Shown: positions 18,830 through 27,839 of the stretch, in pieces
Layout: each line of letters opens with the position of its first letter
How positions within the stretch are numbered: position 1 is the stretch's first letter
Source: an uncultured Acidobacteriota bacterium
Lineage (GTDB): Bacteria > Acidobacteriota > UBA6911 > RPQK01 > JAJDTT01
Assembly: GCA_951812665.1 (NCBI GenBank)
Contig: CATOST010000032.1
Location: 1-64,000 of the forward strand
Reading direction: 5' to 3'
Length of the DNA: 64,000 nt
Notes under the pieces: model-generated
Seen by the model: the letters and a program-made list of their open reading frames with translations, nothing else
Databases searched by the model: none
Told to the model about the DNA's origin: nothing
Program-made: the position numbers and the translations under genes

Positions 18830-20299
18830 ATGATTTCAGAGCCTCGATCCAGCCCAAACAGTCCCTCCTCCGCCAGGAACCGGTCTCGCCGGGAGATCTT
18901 GAAGACGGCCGCTGCCGTGACGGGCGCCGCCCTGGGCGCCCCAGCCTTGCTCCGGGGCCGGGATCGGCGTCCCAACGTCCTTCTCATCGTCGCCGATGAT
19001 CTGGCCGCCTGGATGACCGGGTGTTACGGCAACCGGGTGATCCGAACTCCCCATATCGATCGGCTGGCGGCCGGCGGCACCCGGTTCGAGAACGGTTTCG
19101 TCTGTACGCCCATCTGCTCTCCCAGCCGGGCCACGCTGATGACGGGACGGATTCCGCCCCAGACCGGGATCCACGACTGGCTCACGCCGCGACCCATCGC
19201 CAATCCGCCTCAAGGACAGGCTCGGCTTCCCCGGAGCTGGCGGGACGAGATCTTCATCTCCGACCTTCTCAAGGACTCGGGGTACGAGTGTGGCCACAGC
19301 GGCAAGTGGCATCTGGGAGACAACGGCCGTCCCCAGCATGGATACGGGTTCTGGTATACGCAGGACCGTCCCAACCTGTACCAGGACCCCAACATGTTCC
19401 GGGGGACGGAGCCCGTGACCGAAAAGGGCTACATCGCCGACCTCATCCACCAGGAAGGGATCCGTTTTCTGGAGCAGGTGCGGGACCGGCGGGAGCCTTG
19501 GTTTCTCACCCTGTCGCACTTCAATCCGCACACCCCGTACGCGGGTCATCCCCAGCAGTACTATGACCTGTATGCCGACGAGGACTTCGAGTCGGTGGGT
19601 TTCGAGCCCAAGCGGCGAGACGCCCTGCGGGAGGCGGATTTGATGGATGATCCGGTCACCAACATGCGGGGCGCCGCCGCCTCCACGACTGCCCTCGACG
19701 ACCGGATCGGCTGGATGCTGGACTACCTGGATGAAAATGGGCTCGCCGAGGACACGCTGGTGCTGTTCGTGGGCGACAACGGCTACCTGCACGGCCGCCA
19801 CGGCCTCTGGAGCAAGGGAGAGGCGGCCTGGCCTCCGGTCATGTACGAGGAGGTCCTGAAGGTCCCCACCTTGTGGCGCTGGCCGGGAAGGATCGAGGCC
19901 GGCGCGGTGCGCCGGGAACTGGTGAGCCTCTACGATGTCCTGCCTACCCTCTGCGGCCTGCTGGGCATTCAGCTGCCGGGGAAGGGCAACTACTGCGGAC
20001 GGAGCTGCCGGCCGCTTCTGCTGGGACGACGGCCGGACGGCTGGGTGGACCGGGTCTACGCCTACCTGGGCAACACCTATTGTGTCCGGGAACCTCGATA
20101 TAAATACGTGATGCGCAACCAGGGGTTCGGTCCCAATGAGCTGTGGGACCTGGCAACCGACCCCACCGAGCATCGCAACCGCATCGGCGATCCGACTCTG
20201 ACGGGGGTGACCGATCGGTTGCGAAGAGAGCTGGTCACCTGGCTGCGGCGGCATGGAGAGAAATGGGGCGTTCTGCCCTTTGAGGAAGGCAGGGTGTGA
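18830..20299 (+). CDS. Tat-exported sulfatase (formylglycine type)
   Basis: A 489-residue arylsulfatase-A-like enzyme. The start at 18830 gives an N-terminus with a twin-arginine segment (RSRREILKTAAAVTGAALG). The calcium site aspartates lie in VLLIVADDLAAW (D56, D57). The activation motif CSPSRATLMTG (C96) is the classic C-x-P-S-R in which cysteine becomes formylglycine. Further hallmarks are SGKWHLGD, TLSHFNPHTPY and VLFVGDNGYLHGRHGLWSKGE. It hydrolyses sulfate esters, probably from sulfated polysaccharides, in the periplasm or outside the cell. A maturase (anaerobic anSME or FGE) is not in the window. The stop overlaps the start of the next lipoprotein gene, indicating translational coupling. 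Confidence 0.94.
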   Translation: MISEPRSSPNSPSSARNRSRREILKTAAAVTGAALGAPALLRGRDRRPNVLLIVADDLAAWMTGCYGNRVIRTPHIDRLAAGGTRFENGFVCTPICSPSRATLMTGRIPPQTGIHDWLTPRPIANPPQGQARLPRSWRDEIFISDLLKDSGYECGHSGKWHLGDNGRPQHGYGFWYTQDRPNLYQDPNMFRGTEPVTEKGYIADLIHQEGIRFLEQVRDRREPWFLTLSHFNPHTPYAGHPQQYYDLYADEDFESVGFEPKRRDALREADLMDDPVTNMRGAAASTTALDDRIGWMLDYLDENGLAEDTLVLFVGDNGYLHGRHGLWSKGEAAWPPVMYEEVLKVPTLWRWPGRIEAGAVRRELVSLYDVLPTLCGLLGIQLPGKGNYCGRSCRPLLLGRRPDGWVDRVYAYLGNTYCVREPRYKYVMRNQGFGPNELWDLATDPTEHRNRIGDPTLTGVTDRLRRELVTWLRRHGEKWGVLPFEEGRV

Positions 20300-21027
20300 A
20301 AATGATACGAGCGCCGGCTGGACTCCGAAGCGTGACTTGCGTGCTGTTGCTCTGTCTGGCGGCAGGATGCCGGCCGCCCTCCCGTGTGGACCGGAGAGGT
20401 TCCGATTCAGGGCGGCCGGGAGCCAAGCTCATCCTCTACAGCGGTTTCGACAGCCTGGGCAAGAGCGAGGGCTGGCACAGCTATGACTACGACGGCGGGA
20501 TCGAGAGCGGCCCCGACACTTTCCATCCGGTGAGCTGGGAACCCAAGGGAGGCGCCTTCGGCTCGGGGTACATCTGGACCGACGACTCCCGCTGGCGAAT
20601 CGACACTCCGGAGCAGCCCAACTCCATTCTGGCCCTCATCTTCTACCGCAGGTGGGTCGGCGGCCCCAAGCTGGATCTGCGCGGGGCGCGGATTTCCGTG
20701 AACCTCCGGGGAGACGACCTGGACCTCAAGGGCGCCCAGTGCTACTTCTGGGCTCACATCGGAAACAACCGCTGGCACTTCACGGACCGTCCCATACCCG
20801 TTTCCCAGGGATCCTGGGGCAAGCGCCACACCTTCGTCCTGGAGAACGACGAGTCCAAATGGACCCGAACCTGGGCTTGGACCGGCCCGGCCAGCCTGGA
20901 CCGGGTGTTGCGAGAATGTGTGAGCTACGGGTTCTCCTTTATCGGGTTTCCCGAAGGAGAAGAGGTGACGGGCCGGCTGTCAATGGACGTTTTCCGGATC
21001 GAGGCCCGGGTCGCCGACATGCGGTGA
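20296..21027 (+). CDS. Lipoprotein of unknown function, coupled to the sulfatase
   Basis: A 243-residue protein starting at a GTG overlapping the sulfatase stop by four bases (an ATG six bases later is also possible). The N-terminus is a lipoprotein signal with lipobox LAAGC (C25). The mature part is rich in aromatic residues and beta-strand patterns (IYSGFDSLGK-like opening as LILYSGFDSLGKSEGW; GKRHTFVLENDESKWTRTWAW; SYGFSFIGFPEGEEVTG), suggesting a jelly-roll carbohydrate-binding or lectin-like domain. I do not recognise the family. Its coupling to the sulfatase suggests a surface-anchored helper that holds the same substrate. Confidence 0.75.
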   Translation: MKMIRAPAGLRSVTCVLLLCLAAGCRPPSRVDRRGSDSGRPGAKLILYSGFDSLGKSEGWHSYDYDGGIESGPDTFHPVSWEPKGGAFGSGYIWTDDSRWRIDTPEQPNSILALIFYRRWVGGPKLDLRGARISVNLRGDDLDLKGAQCYFWAHIGNNRWHFTDRPIPVSQGSWGKRHTFVLENDESKWTRTWAWTGPASLDRVLRECVSYGFSFIGFPEGEEVTGRLSMDVFRIEARVADMR

Positions 21028-21066
21028 CCGGAATCGGCCGGCGCCGCGACCGACGGAAGGCATTCG

Positions 21067-22308
21067 CTAACGTTCTTCCATGACCGACCGGTAACTGTAG
21101 ACGATTCCGGTCACGGCTGGCTCCTTCTCGAAAGCCTCCGCGAGGCTCTTGCGGGTCTCGGGCGTCTGAGAACCTCGTCCGTAGGCGGGATGTTGGAAGC
21201 TCATGCGGAAACCTCCGGGCGCCAGGTAGAGGCCGACTCCGAAACGCTTGCAGAGCGGACCGTAGCTCAACCGCACGGCGTCTTCGATGGGCGGAAGGCC
21301 CATGTCCTCTTCCTGGTTCTGGATGTACCCCATGGCCCGCTGCGTGCGATTGGGATAACGGGCTCTCTCGTTGGTGATATGACCCACCACCAGGGAGTCG
21401 ATGATCCCCTCGGAGATCCATCGGCGCCACTGCAGTTTCATATTGCCGAAGGGGGGCCCGATGTAGTCTCCCTGCGCCACACCGATGGAAAGAGTTTGCC
21501 TCTTCTCGCGGAGGTGCTCCTTCACTTCGCCCAGGAATTGGGTGAAGTACTCGCCCCGGAGTTCTCTCCATTTCTCCAGATCGAAGCTGGTCTGGAGGAT
21601 GTTCCGACCGTACCTGTGCTGATACTCCTTGACGATGGGCTCGTTGTACCCGAATTGGTCGGCGTGTTCGGCAGGCGGCGAATGGGAGCGCACGCTGAGG
21701 AAGACACCATCGAAATCCAAAGGGTCTGAGAAGGCGCGGATGACGCTCAGCATGTAGCCCCTCGCCTCGGGGTAGGCATACTCCATCACGCCCCAGTGGT
21801 ACTTTCGTTGATTGGCGGTCAGAGACCGGTCGGTGGAGAGGACGTGCGGGTTCTCCCGGGTGAAATGCGATTGCCAGGAGAAAAAATCGGAATCGCTGTA
21901 GAGAACGTGCTCCGGGCATCCTTCATCGAAAATGGTGATCCACATGTCGACCTTCATGCCCTGCTCGTGGATCGCCTTGACGGCGACCTCCAGCAAGTCT
22001 TGCTCCCAGGCCCGCTTGGTCGTCTTCAACCACTCCTGGATGTAGGGGTTGTTGTAGCCGGGCCGGATGCGGTGAAAGAGGAGGACCCGGAAGTCGTCGG
22101 CCCGGAACAGGACCCGGTCCACTCCCCGCTCCTTCCAGATCCGGGCCGCCTCGGCCACCTTCTCGGGAGTGTCGAGCTGAGCCGTTCCCTCTCCCTTGTG
22201 TTGCCAGATGACGTCCCCCCAGCTCAGGATCATGACCTTCTCCTGGGCTTGGGCAGACAGGGCGAGAAAGAGGAAAGGAAAGGCGATCAATAGTGTTCTT
22301 TTGGCCAT
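21067..22308 (-). CDS. Secreted TIM-barrel glycoside-hydrolase-like protein
   Basis: A 413-residue protein starting at the ATG at 22308, which opens a clean signal peptide (MAKRTLLIAFPFLFLALSAQA). Residues after ~20 show barrel-like alternation: VMILSWGDVIW, RVLFRADDFRVLLF, GMKVDMWITIFDEG, FDGVFLSVRSHSPP, LSIGVAQGDYIG and GVGLYLAPGGF. The layout resembles the DUF187/GHL10 group of family-10-like glycosidases, but I see no certain catalytic pair. Other glycosidase-like or family-unknown proteins surround it. It ends convergent to the lipoprotein gene and begins 64 bases after the stop of the dehydratase gene on the same strand. Confidence 0.7.
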   Translation of the reverse strand: MAKRTLLIAFPFLFLALSAQAQEKVMILSWGDVIWQHKGEGTAQLDTPEKVAEAARIWKERGVDRVLFRADDFRVLLFHRIRPGYNNPYIQEWLKTTKRAWEQDLLEVAVKAIHEQGMKVDMWITIFDEGCPEHVLYSDSDFFSWQSHFTRENPHVLSTDRSLTANQRKYHWGVMEYAYPEARGYMLSVIRAFSDPLDFDGVFLSVRSHSPPAEHADQFGYNEPIVKEYQHRYGRNILQTSFDLEKWRELRGEYFTQFLGEVKEHLREKRQTLSIGVAQGDYIGPPFGNMKLQWRRWISEGIIDSLVVGHITNERARYPNRTQRAMGYIQNQEEDMGLPPIEDAVRLSYGPLCKRFGVGLYLAPGGFRMSFQHPAYGRGSQTPETRKSLAEAFEKEPAVTGIVYSYRSVMEER

Positions 22309-22372
22309 ATTTTGGTTCCAGGCTTGATTTTTTCCGGTCCTCCGGGAGGTCATCTGCCCGCTGAGCGGGGGG

Positions 22373-23572
22373 CTACCAGTCGACGATGGACCCATCGTCC
22401 GCATCGTAAATGGTCCGGCCCTCGCGAGGTTCGCCGACCCTCGCCATCAACTTTTCCTCGTCGATGGTGATGCCGAGGCCGGGGTCCGTCGGCAGCGGGC
22501 GGTGTCCATTCCTGACCGGAGGCAGCGGTTTGGCCAGCAGGTCGTGCTCCATGTCGCCGCGCTCCTGGATCATGAAGTTGGGGATACAACCCGCGATCTG
22601 GAAACTGGCTGCCATTGACACGGGACCGCTGGGATTGTGGGGCGCCAGAGGCGAGTAGTACGCCTCGGCCATGCCGGCGATGAGCCTGAGCTCGGTGATT
22701 CCGCCCGCGTAGCAGACGTCCGGCTGCAGGATGTAGGCGGCGCGCTTTTCCAGGATCTCGCGGAATCCCCATTTGGTGAAGATGCGCTCGCCCGTCGCCA
22801 GCGGGATATGGGTCTTGGCGGCGATCTCGGCCATCACGTCCACGTTGAGCGCTTGCACGACTTCCTCGTAGAACCAGGGATTGTAGGGTTCCAGCGCCTT
22901 GACCAGCAACATGGCCGTCGGCGGCTGAACGGCGCCGTGGAAGTCGATGCCGATGTCGACGCCGTCTCCATATTTCTCCCGCAACGCCCGGAAATTTTCC
23001 ACCACGGCGTCCACAAATCTCTGGCCTTCAATGTATTTGATCGGCTGGCGTCCCATGGCCTTGGGACCGACCTTCATGGCGTTGACGCCGGTCTCCTCGC
23101 TGACCTCCCCGTAGACTCGGACGCGGTCCCGCGTGGGCCCTCCCAGCAACTTGTAGACCGGTACGCCGTAGACCTTTCCCTTGATGTCCCAGAGCGCCTG
23201 GTCGATTCCGCTCAGGATCGCCGTCTTGATGGGACCTCCGCGGTAGAAGGCGCCGCGGTGGATGGCCTGCCAATGGTGCACCACCCGGCATGGATCCTGG
23301 CCCACCAGATAGTCGCCCACCTCCAAGGCCCCGGCGGCGCACGCCTTGGCGTCGTCCTTGAGCATCTCGCCCCAGCCCACGATTCCGGCGTCGGTGGACA
23401 CCTTGACGAAGACCCAGGTGTTGGTCAGCACGAAGGTCTCGATCTTGGTGACCTTGATCTTGTCGTTCGGACCGATGGCCGCCGCGCTCGTGGGACGAGT
23501 CGTGAAAAGAGAGTCGAGACCAAAGAAGGTGCCTGCGGCAGCCCCGATGCGGAGCCATTTGCGACGATTCAT
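22373..23572 (-). CDS. Enolase-superfamily sugar-acid dehydratase (galactonate/mannonate dehydratase-like) with export signal
   Basis: A 399-residue mandelate racemase / muconate lactonizing family enzyme. The ATG at 23572 gives an N-terminus MNRRKWLRIGAAAGTFFGL, which resembles a Tat signal. Active-site features fit acid-sugar dehydratases: D210-x-H212 in DIGIDFHGAV, E236 in WFYEEVV, E262 in LATGERIF (the three metal ligands), D285 in LQPDVCYAGG and H312 in APHNPSGP. The reaction would be removal of water from an aldonic acid to a 2-keto-3-deoxy acid. An export signal on this normally cytoplasmic enzyme is unusual. A SelA-like PLP enzyme gene starts 88 bases away on the opposite strand, and both could share regulation. 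Confidence 0.86.
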   Translation of the reverse strand: MNRRKWLRIGAAAGTFFGLDSLFTTRPTSAAAIGPNDKIKVTKIETFVLTNTWVFVKVSTDAGIVGWGEMLKDDAKACAAGALEVGDYLVGQDPCRVVHHWQAIHRGAFYRGGPIKTAILSGIDQALWDIKGKVYGVPVYKLLGGPTRDRVRVYGEVSEETGVNAMKVGPKAMGRQPIKYIEGQRFVDAVVENFRALREKYGDGVDIGIDFHGAVQPPTAMLLVKALEPYNPWFYEEVVQALNVDVMAEIAAKTHIPLATGERIFTKWGFREILEKRAAYILQPDVCYAGGITELRLIAGMAEAYYSPLAPHNPSGPVSMAASFQIAGCIPNFMIQERGDMEHDLLAKPLPPVRNGHRPLPTDPGLGITIDEEKLMARVGEPREGRTIYDADDGSIVDW

Positions 23573-23660
23573 GGTACGGACGATGTTAGCGTCAGGAACG
23601 GCCGTTTCCAACCGCCGAACTCCCTATACTCACGCGAAGGCTGTCAACGGGAGAAGAACC

Positions 23661-24791
23661 ATGAAAGTTTACCAACGTCTGGGTGTGAAGAAACGGATCA
23701 ATGCCGCCGCCAACGGTACCTCCATCGGCGGGTCCATCATGCTTCCGGAGGTGGTGGCCGCGATGCGGGAGGCCGGCCGGTCCTACGTCAGTATCCCGGA
23801 GTTGCTGGAGAAGGCGGGGAACCGGATTGCCGGGCTGGCGGGGGTCGAAGCCTGCTTCGTCACCAATGGAGCCGCCGCCGGCGTCGCCCTCTCGGTGGCC
23901 GCATGCATGGCGGGGTCGAGCAACGCCCGGGTCCACCAATTGCCCGACACGGACGGGATGAAGGACGAGGTCATCGTCCAGCGGATGCAGATCAACTTCT
24001 ACGAGCTCATGATTCGGCTGGCGGGAGCGCGTGTCGTGTCCGTCGGCCTGGCCAACCGGGTCTACACCTGGCATCTGGAGGCGGCCTTCAGTCCCCAGAC
24101 GGCCGCGGTCGTCGACTTTCCCGCTTATTCGCCTCCCACCGATCTCCCCCTCGATCAGGTCATCGAACTGGCGCATGACCGCGGTGTCCCGGTGATCGTC
24201 GACGCGGCGGCCGAGTTTCCTCCCTTTTCGATCTTGAGCCACTACTGGAAGGCGGGAGCCGACCTCACCATCGTGAGCGGCGGCAAGGGCCTGCGGGGTC
24301 CCCAGTCTTCGGGGCTGATCCTGGGACGGAAGGATCTGGTGGAGGCCTGCGCCATGAGCAGCAGTCCCAACCACGGAGTGGGACGTCCCATGAAGGTGGG
24401 CAAGGAGGAGATCGCGGGTCTTCTGACCGCCGTCGAGCTCTGGTCCAGTCCCGACTTCGAGCGGGAGATGTTCGACGGCTACCGGCGGCGTTCCGACACC
24501 ATGATCGAGATCCTGTCCCAGGTTTCGGGTGTCCGGGCGTGGAAGGGGGAATCTCCTCCCGCGTCGACCGGATTGGCCGTGCATCCCGACGGACTGCCGT
24601 TCACGCTCGTGGAGTGGGACACTGAACGAATCGCCAAGAGCGTGGGACAGGTGATGGCGGAATTGTGGGAGGGAGATCCCAGCATTATCGTGGCGGAGAC
24701 GCCGTCCGGAATCCTCCTCCACCCGGCGACACTGGAACCGGGGGAAGCGGAGATCGTGGCGGAACGGGTGTCGGCGGTATTGGGACCCTAG
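23661..24791 (+). CDS. SelA-like PLP-dependent enzyme (DgaE/YhfS-type aminotransferase-fold lyase)
   Basis: A 376-residue fold-type I PLP enzyme. The ATG at 23661 follows a good GGGAGAAG ribosome-binding site. It opens with VYQRLGVKKRINAAANGT and IGGSIMLPEVVAAMREA, typical of the L-seryl-tRNA(Sec) synthase family and its catabolic relatives such as D-glucosaminate-6-phosphate ammonia-lyase. The probable PLP lysine is K209 in IVSGGKGLRGPQSSG. No selenocysteine machinery is visible, so a role in amino-sugar or sugar-acid degradation fits better. It is divergent from the dehydratase gene and convergent with the symporter gene after 7 bases. Confidence 0.85.
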   Translation: MKVYQRLGVKKRINAAANGTSIGGSIMLPEVVAAMREAGRSYVSIPELLEKAGNRIAGLAGVEACFVTNGAAAGVALSVAACMAGSSNARVHQLPDTDGMKDEVIVQRMQINFYELMIRLAGARVVSVGLANRVYTWHLEAAFSPQTAAVVDFPAYSPPTDLPLDQVIELAHDRGVPVIVDAAAEFPPFSILSHYWKAGADLTIVSGGKGLRGPQSSGLILGRKDLVEACAMSSSPNHGVGRPMKVGKEEIAGLLTAVELWSSPDFEREMFDGYRRRSDTMIEILSQVSGVRAWKGESPPASTGLAVHPDGLPFTLVEWDTERIAKSVGQVMAELWEGDPSIIVAETPSGILLHPATLEPGEAEIVAERVSAVLGP

Positions 24792-24798
24792 ATCCGGG

Positions 24799-26418
24799 TC
24801 AGGCTTGGCCCACGGTCGTGAAGGGGGACGGTTCTCGGCGAGTGGGCCAAGTCAGTCCACGGATCCGTTCCGGATCCCGGTTGGGGAAGACGAAGCTCAG
24901 CAACCAGGCCGTCCCCAGGCTGGCCGCGGTGGATGAGGGGATGATCCAGGTGAAGCCCATCCCCTGGTCCGCCAACCGCTGTGCGAACTCCGGACTCACC
25001 CAGATCCCAACCATATCCACGGCCGAAGGGCCCAGGTACCGAAGCAGTTCTCCCAAGTAGGCGACGGCGAGCGCAGTGCCGACACCCACCAGGGCCGCGG
25101 GCCAGACCGCCCGGCTGCCGGCCCGGGGGATCAACATGCCCGCCAGGAAGAGCCCTCCCAACCCGCCTGCCAGCGAGTTGAAGGTCTTGGGGAGGATCGT
25201 CGGGATGTCGGCCGTGCCGGTCAGCCGGTCGAAAAAGACGGCGAACAGGGTGACGGCGAGTCCCACCACCAGCGTGATGACGCGGGCCTGGCCCACGTGG
25301 TTTTTCGTCTGTCTCCGGCGCAGCCGGCCGAAGTCGACGGTGGCCACGGTGGCGAAGGAGTTGACGCCCGAATCGATGGTGGACATGGAGGCCGCCAATA
25401 GGGCGGCAAAGATGGCGCCTGCGAGTCCGGCGGGAATCCTCGTGGCGACGAAGAAGGGAAAGATGCCGTCCCGGTCCCGGCCGCTGGCCGGGTCCAGGTC
25501 CGGAGGAAGCATTCCCGGACCCTCCGTGAAGTAGTAGATCAGGCTGCCGCCGATGACCGTGAGCAGCACGATCAGCAGGACGTCGACGGCGGCGCTGGTG
25601 AGATAGCTTCGCTTCGCCGCCCTCACGTCCTCCGTCGAGAAGTAGCGCTGCAGGATGGTCTGGTTGGCGGTGTGGGCCATCAGCGTCCAGAGGCAGCCTC
25701 CCAGGATGAGGGTGACCACCGTAGCCGGTATGGTGGGATCCAACGAAGCCAGAGGCATGCTCTCGTTGTCCCTGGCGTTGACGGCCTGAATCCAGTCCAG
25801 CGGACCCGACCCGGTGGACATGGCCACGTACCCGATGGTGAACAGGCCGCCCCCCACGAGCAGGGCCACCTGGATCACGTCGGTCCAGATCACGGCCCGG
25901 ATTCCGCCCATCATGGTGTAGAGGGTGGCCACGGTCCCGACGCTGGCGATGATGAGCAGCAGCGGCAGTCCGGTGGCCACGGCCAGCGCCCGGGCGGACA
26001 GAAGCACGATCACTCCCATGTAGATGGTCATGAACAGAAGGAACATGGAGGCTCCGAGGAGTCTCACCGAGAGGCTGAACCGATGTTCCAGGTATTCGTA
26101 GGCGGTGGTGAAGCGGAAGCGGACGAAGAAGGGGATGGTGACGAACAGAACCAACACGATGGTGATGGCGATGCCCACCAGTGTGTTCAGGGCGATGGCG
26201 AATCCGAAGCGCCAGACCACCCCCGGGGTCCCCAGATAGGCGACGCTGGAGAGGAGAGTGGCGATCAGGCTCACGCCGACGGCGAACCAGGGCATCCGGC
26301 GCCCGCCCAGGAAATACTCCTCGTCAGTATGCTGCCGCTTGGAGAGCCTCCAGCCCAGCAACATCATGCCGATGAGGTAGGCGACCAGGATCAGGTAATC
26401 GGCAGGATGGAGCCTCAC
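24799..26418 (-). CDS. Sodium:solute symporter (SSS family)
   Basis: A complete 539-residue inner-membrane transporter. It begins with a membrane segment and the family pattern HTDEEYFLGGRRMPWFAVGVSLIAT, then SSVAYLGTPGVVWRFGF and a TLYTMMGGIRAVIWTDVIQ segment, ending with about 13-14 predicted helices. The family takes up sugars, organic acids or amino acids with sodium. Its position beside the dehydratase and the SelA-like enzyme suggests uptake of a sugar acid or amino sugar, but this is context only. The partial symporter at the left edge is a different family member. Confidence 0.91.
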   Translation of the reverse strand: MRLHPADYLILVAYLIGMMLLGWRLSKRQHTDEEYFLGGRRMPWFAVGVSLIATLLSSVAYLGTPGVVWRFGFAIALNTLVGIAITIVLVLFVTIPFFVRFRFTTAYEYLEHRFSLSVRLLGASMFLLFMTIYMGVIVLLSARALAVATGLPLLLIIASVGTVATLYTMMGGIRAVIWTDVIQVALLVGGGLFTIGYVAMSTGSGPLDWIQAVNARDNESMPLASLDPTIPATVVTLILGGCLWTLMAHTANQTILQRYFSTEDVRAAKRSYLTSAAVDVLLIVLLTVIGGSLIYYFTEGPGMLPPDLDPASGRDRDGIFPFFVATRIPAGLAGAIFAALLAASMSTIDSGVNSFATVATVDFGRLRRRQTKNHVGQARVITLVVGLAVTLFAVFFDRLTGTADIPTILPKTFNSLAGGLGGLFLAGMLIPRAGSRAVWPAALVGVGTALAVAYLGELLRYLGPSAVDMVGIWVSPEFAQRLADQGMGFTWIIPSSTAASLGTAWLLSFVFPNRDPERIRGLTWPTRREPSPFTTVGQA

Positions 26419-26609
26419 CGGACGGTTCCTCCGTGCGCTACTGTTCGGGAAGACGATCGTATCGGTTGTATTTGCATCGGATTGAAAGGATCTTGGAGTC
26501 TGTCCTGGGGGGATGAACTGCTGGTTCCGGTCTCTGAGATAATAACCCGGCCCTGGCTCGGGCGGGAGGTCGAATTTGATTCCACTCTGTGCGCGGGAGA
26601 CGCGAGAAC

Positions 26610-27077
26610 ATGCCTGAGAGACGACGCCGAGGGATCCGGTACGCTCACACCAACCTGGTCGCCGCCGACTGGCGAGCGATCGTGAAATTCTACGTCGAGG
26701 TCTTCGACTGCCGTCCGGTGGGGACCGAGCGGGATCGGCGGGGCGCCCACATCGACGCCCTCACAGGTCTGCAGGACATCCACATGGAGGGCATCCATCT
26801 GAAGCTGCCCGGATACGGCGAGGACGGACCCACGCTCGAAGTGTTTCAATTCGACGAGAACGCCCGGCGCCCGATCCCCGCTCTCAACCGGCCCGGTTTC
26901 GCCCACATCGCGTTCCAGGTGGACGACCTGGAAGAGAAGCGCCTTCAGATCAAGGATTGGGGAGGCGAGGATCTGGGGAGCATCACCACCCTGAGCATCC
27001 CGGAGGAGGGCCGCCTCACCCTGATCTACATGACCGACCCGGAGGGCAACATCGTCGAGCTGCAGTACTGGCACTAG
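26610..27077 (+). CDS. VOC (glyoxalase/bleomycin-resistance/dioxygenase) family protein
   Basis: A 155-residue protein. The ATG at 26610, nine bases after GGGAGA, is preferred to the GTG at 26589. Typical VOC features are present: RYAHTNLVAADWRAIVKFYVEVF at the start, a metal-ligand-like LEVFQFDE in the first half, FAHIAFQVDDLEE in the middle, and MTDPEGNIVELQYW at the end. The two beta-alpha-beta-beta-beta modules would form one metal site from H, E, H and E. Substrate unknown; it could be a lactoylglutathione lyase-like or an epimerase-like enzyme. It stands alone between divergent and downstream toxin-antitoxin genes. Confidence 0.88.
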   Translation: MPERRRRGIRYAHTNLVAADWRAIVKFYVEVFDCRPVGTERDRRGAHIDALTGLQDIHMEGIHLKLPGYGEDGPTLEVFQFDENARRPIPALNRPGFAHIAFQVDDLEEKRLQIKDWGGEDLGSITTLSIPEEGRLTLIYMTDPEGNIVELQYWH

Positions 27078-27125
27078 GGTGTGGATCAGCCTCGTTCAGG
27101 TTCAGAGAGCGAAGGACTCCCGTGC

Positions 27126-27158
27126 TTGACGGCTTCCCGGGTAAGTCGATATCTTACC
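27126..27158 (+). promoter_or_regulatory. Probable vapBC promoter with overlapping operator palindrome
   Basis: A TTGACG box (27126-27131) lies 18 bases from a TATCTT box (27150-27155). The palindrome GGTAAG-7-CTTACC (27140-27158) overlaps the latter box, as expected for an autoregulated toxin-antitoxin operon. The ATG at 27163 follows so closely, without a ribosome-binding site, that the mRNA could be leaderless. Confidence 0.5.
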
Positions 27159-27162
27159 TGTC

Positions 27163-27393
27163 ATGAAGACCACCATTTCTTCCAAGGGGCAAATCGTGTT
27201 GCCGGCCGAGTTCCGGAAACAGGACCAGATTGAACCTGGTCAGGAGTTCGACGTCGAGCGTCTGGACCGAGGTGAATATCGATTCGTACGGCGGACGAAA
27301 CCACCGAATGAGGGTCTCGTCGATTGGTTGCTCAGTTGTCCCGAGAAGGGGTTCTTCACCTCCATCGAATCCGAATCGACGGACACTCTGTGA
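27163..27393 (+). CDS. vapB: AbrB/SpoVT-type antitoxin (VapB)
   Basis: A 76-residue protein with the swapped-hairpin AbrB signature MKTTISSKGQIVLPAEFRK at the N-terminus, a DNA-binding fold that represses its own operon. The C-terminal ~35 residues, including GLVDWLLSCPEKGFF, are expected to wrap the toxin. The stop overlaps the GTG of the PIN-domain gene by four bases. The first residues follow a palindrome that overlaps the likely promoter, supporting autoregulation. Confidence 0.86.
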   Translation: MKTTISSKGQIVLPAEFRKQDQIEPGQEFDVERLDRGEYRFVRRTKPPNEGLVDWLLSCPEKGFFTSIESESTDTL

Positions 27394-27803
27394 AGTACCT
27401 CGTCGACGCAAATGTCCTGAGTGAGCCGACGAAGCGAAGTCCCCACTTCGGCGTCGTCGAATGGCTCAAGCGAAACGAACGGGAAATCGTGGTCGATCCC
27501 GTTGTCCTCGGTGAGGTCAGATTTGGAATCCTCTTACTGCCTCAGGGGCGTAGACGCCGGCGGCTCGAACGTTGGTTCCGAGCGGGCGTACAGCGTATTG
27601 AATGCCTTCCTTGGGAAGCGGAGAGCGGCCTGCGTTGGGCGCGGTTGCTGGCCGAGCTTCGTGAATCAGGCCAAGCCATGCCCGTTAAAGACAGTCTCAT
27701 CGCTACCACGGCACTGCTTAATGGCCTGACAGTGTCCACACGCAACCGAAAAGACTTTGAGAAGGCCGGCGCCAAAGCCCTCGATCCGTTCCTCAATCAC
27801 TAA
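27390..27803 (+). CDS. vapC: PIN-domain toxin (VapC)
   Basis: A 137-residue PIN-domain ribonuclease. The GTG start at 27390 overlaps the antitoxin stop (GTGA). Acidic residues are at the expected places: D6 in KYLVDANVLSE, E42 in LGEVRFGI, D101 in MPVKDSLIATTA and D122 in the STRNRKDF motif. Known family members cleave tRNA or the sarcin-ricin loop; the target is not visible here. All catalytic positions look intact, so the module is likely functional. Confidence 0.88.
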   Translation: MKYLVDANVLSEPTKRSPHFGVVEWLKRNEREIVVDPVVLGEVRFGILLLPQGRRRRRLERWFRAGVQRIECLPWEAESGLRWARLLAELRESGQAMPVKDSLIATTALLNGLTVSTRNRKDFEKAGAKALDPFLNH

Positions 27804-27839
27804 CCCGCGGAGTCTACTGGATGCGGATCCGACTCTCCT

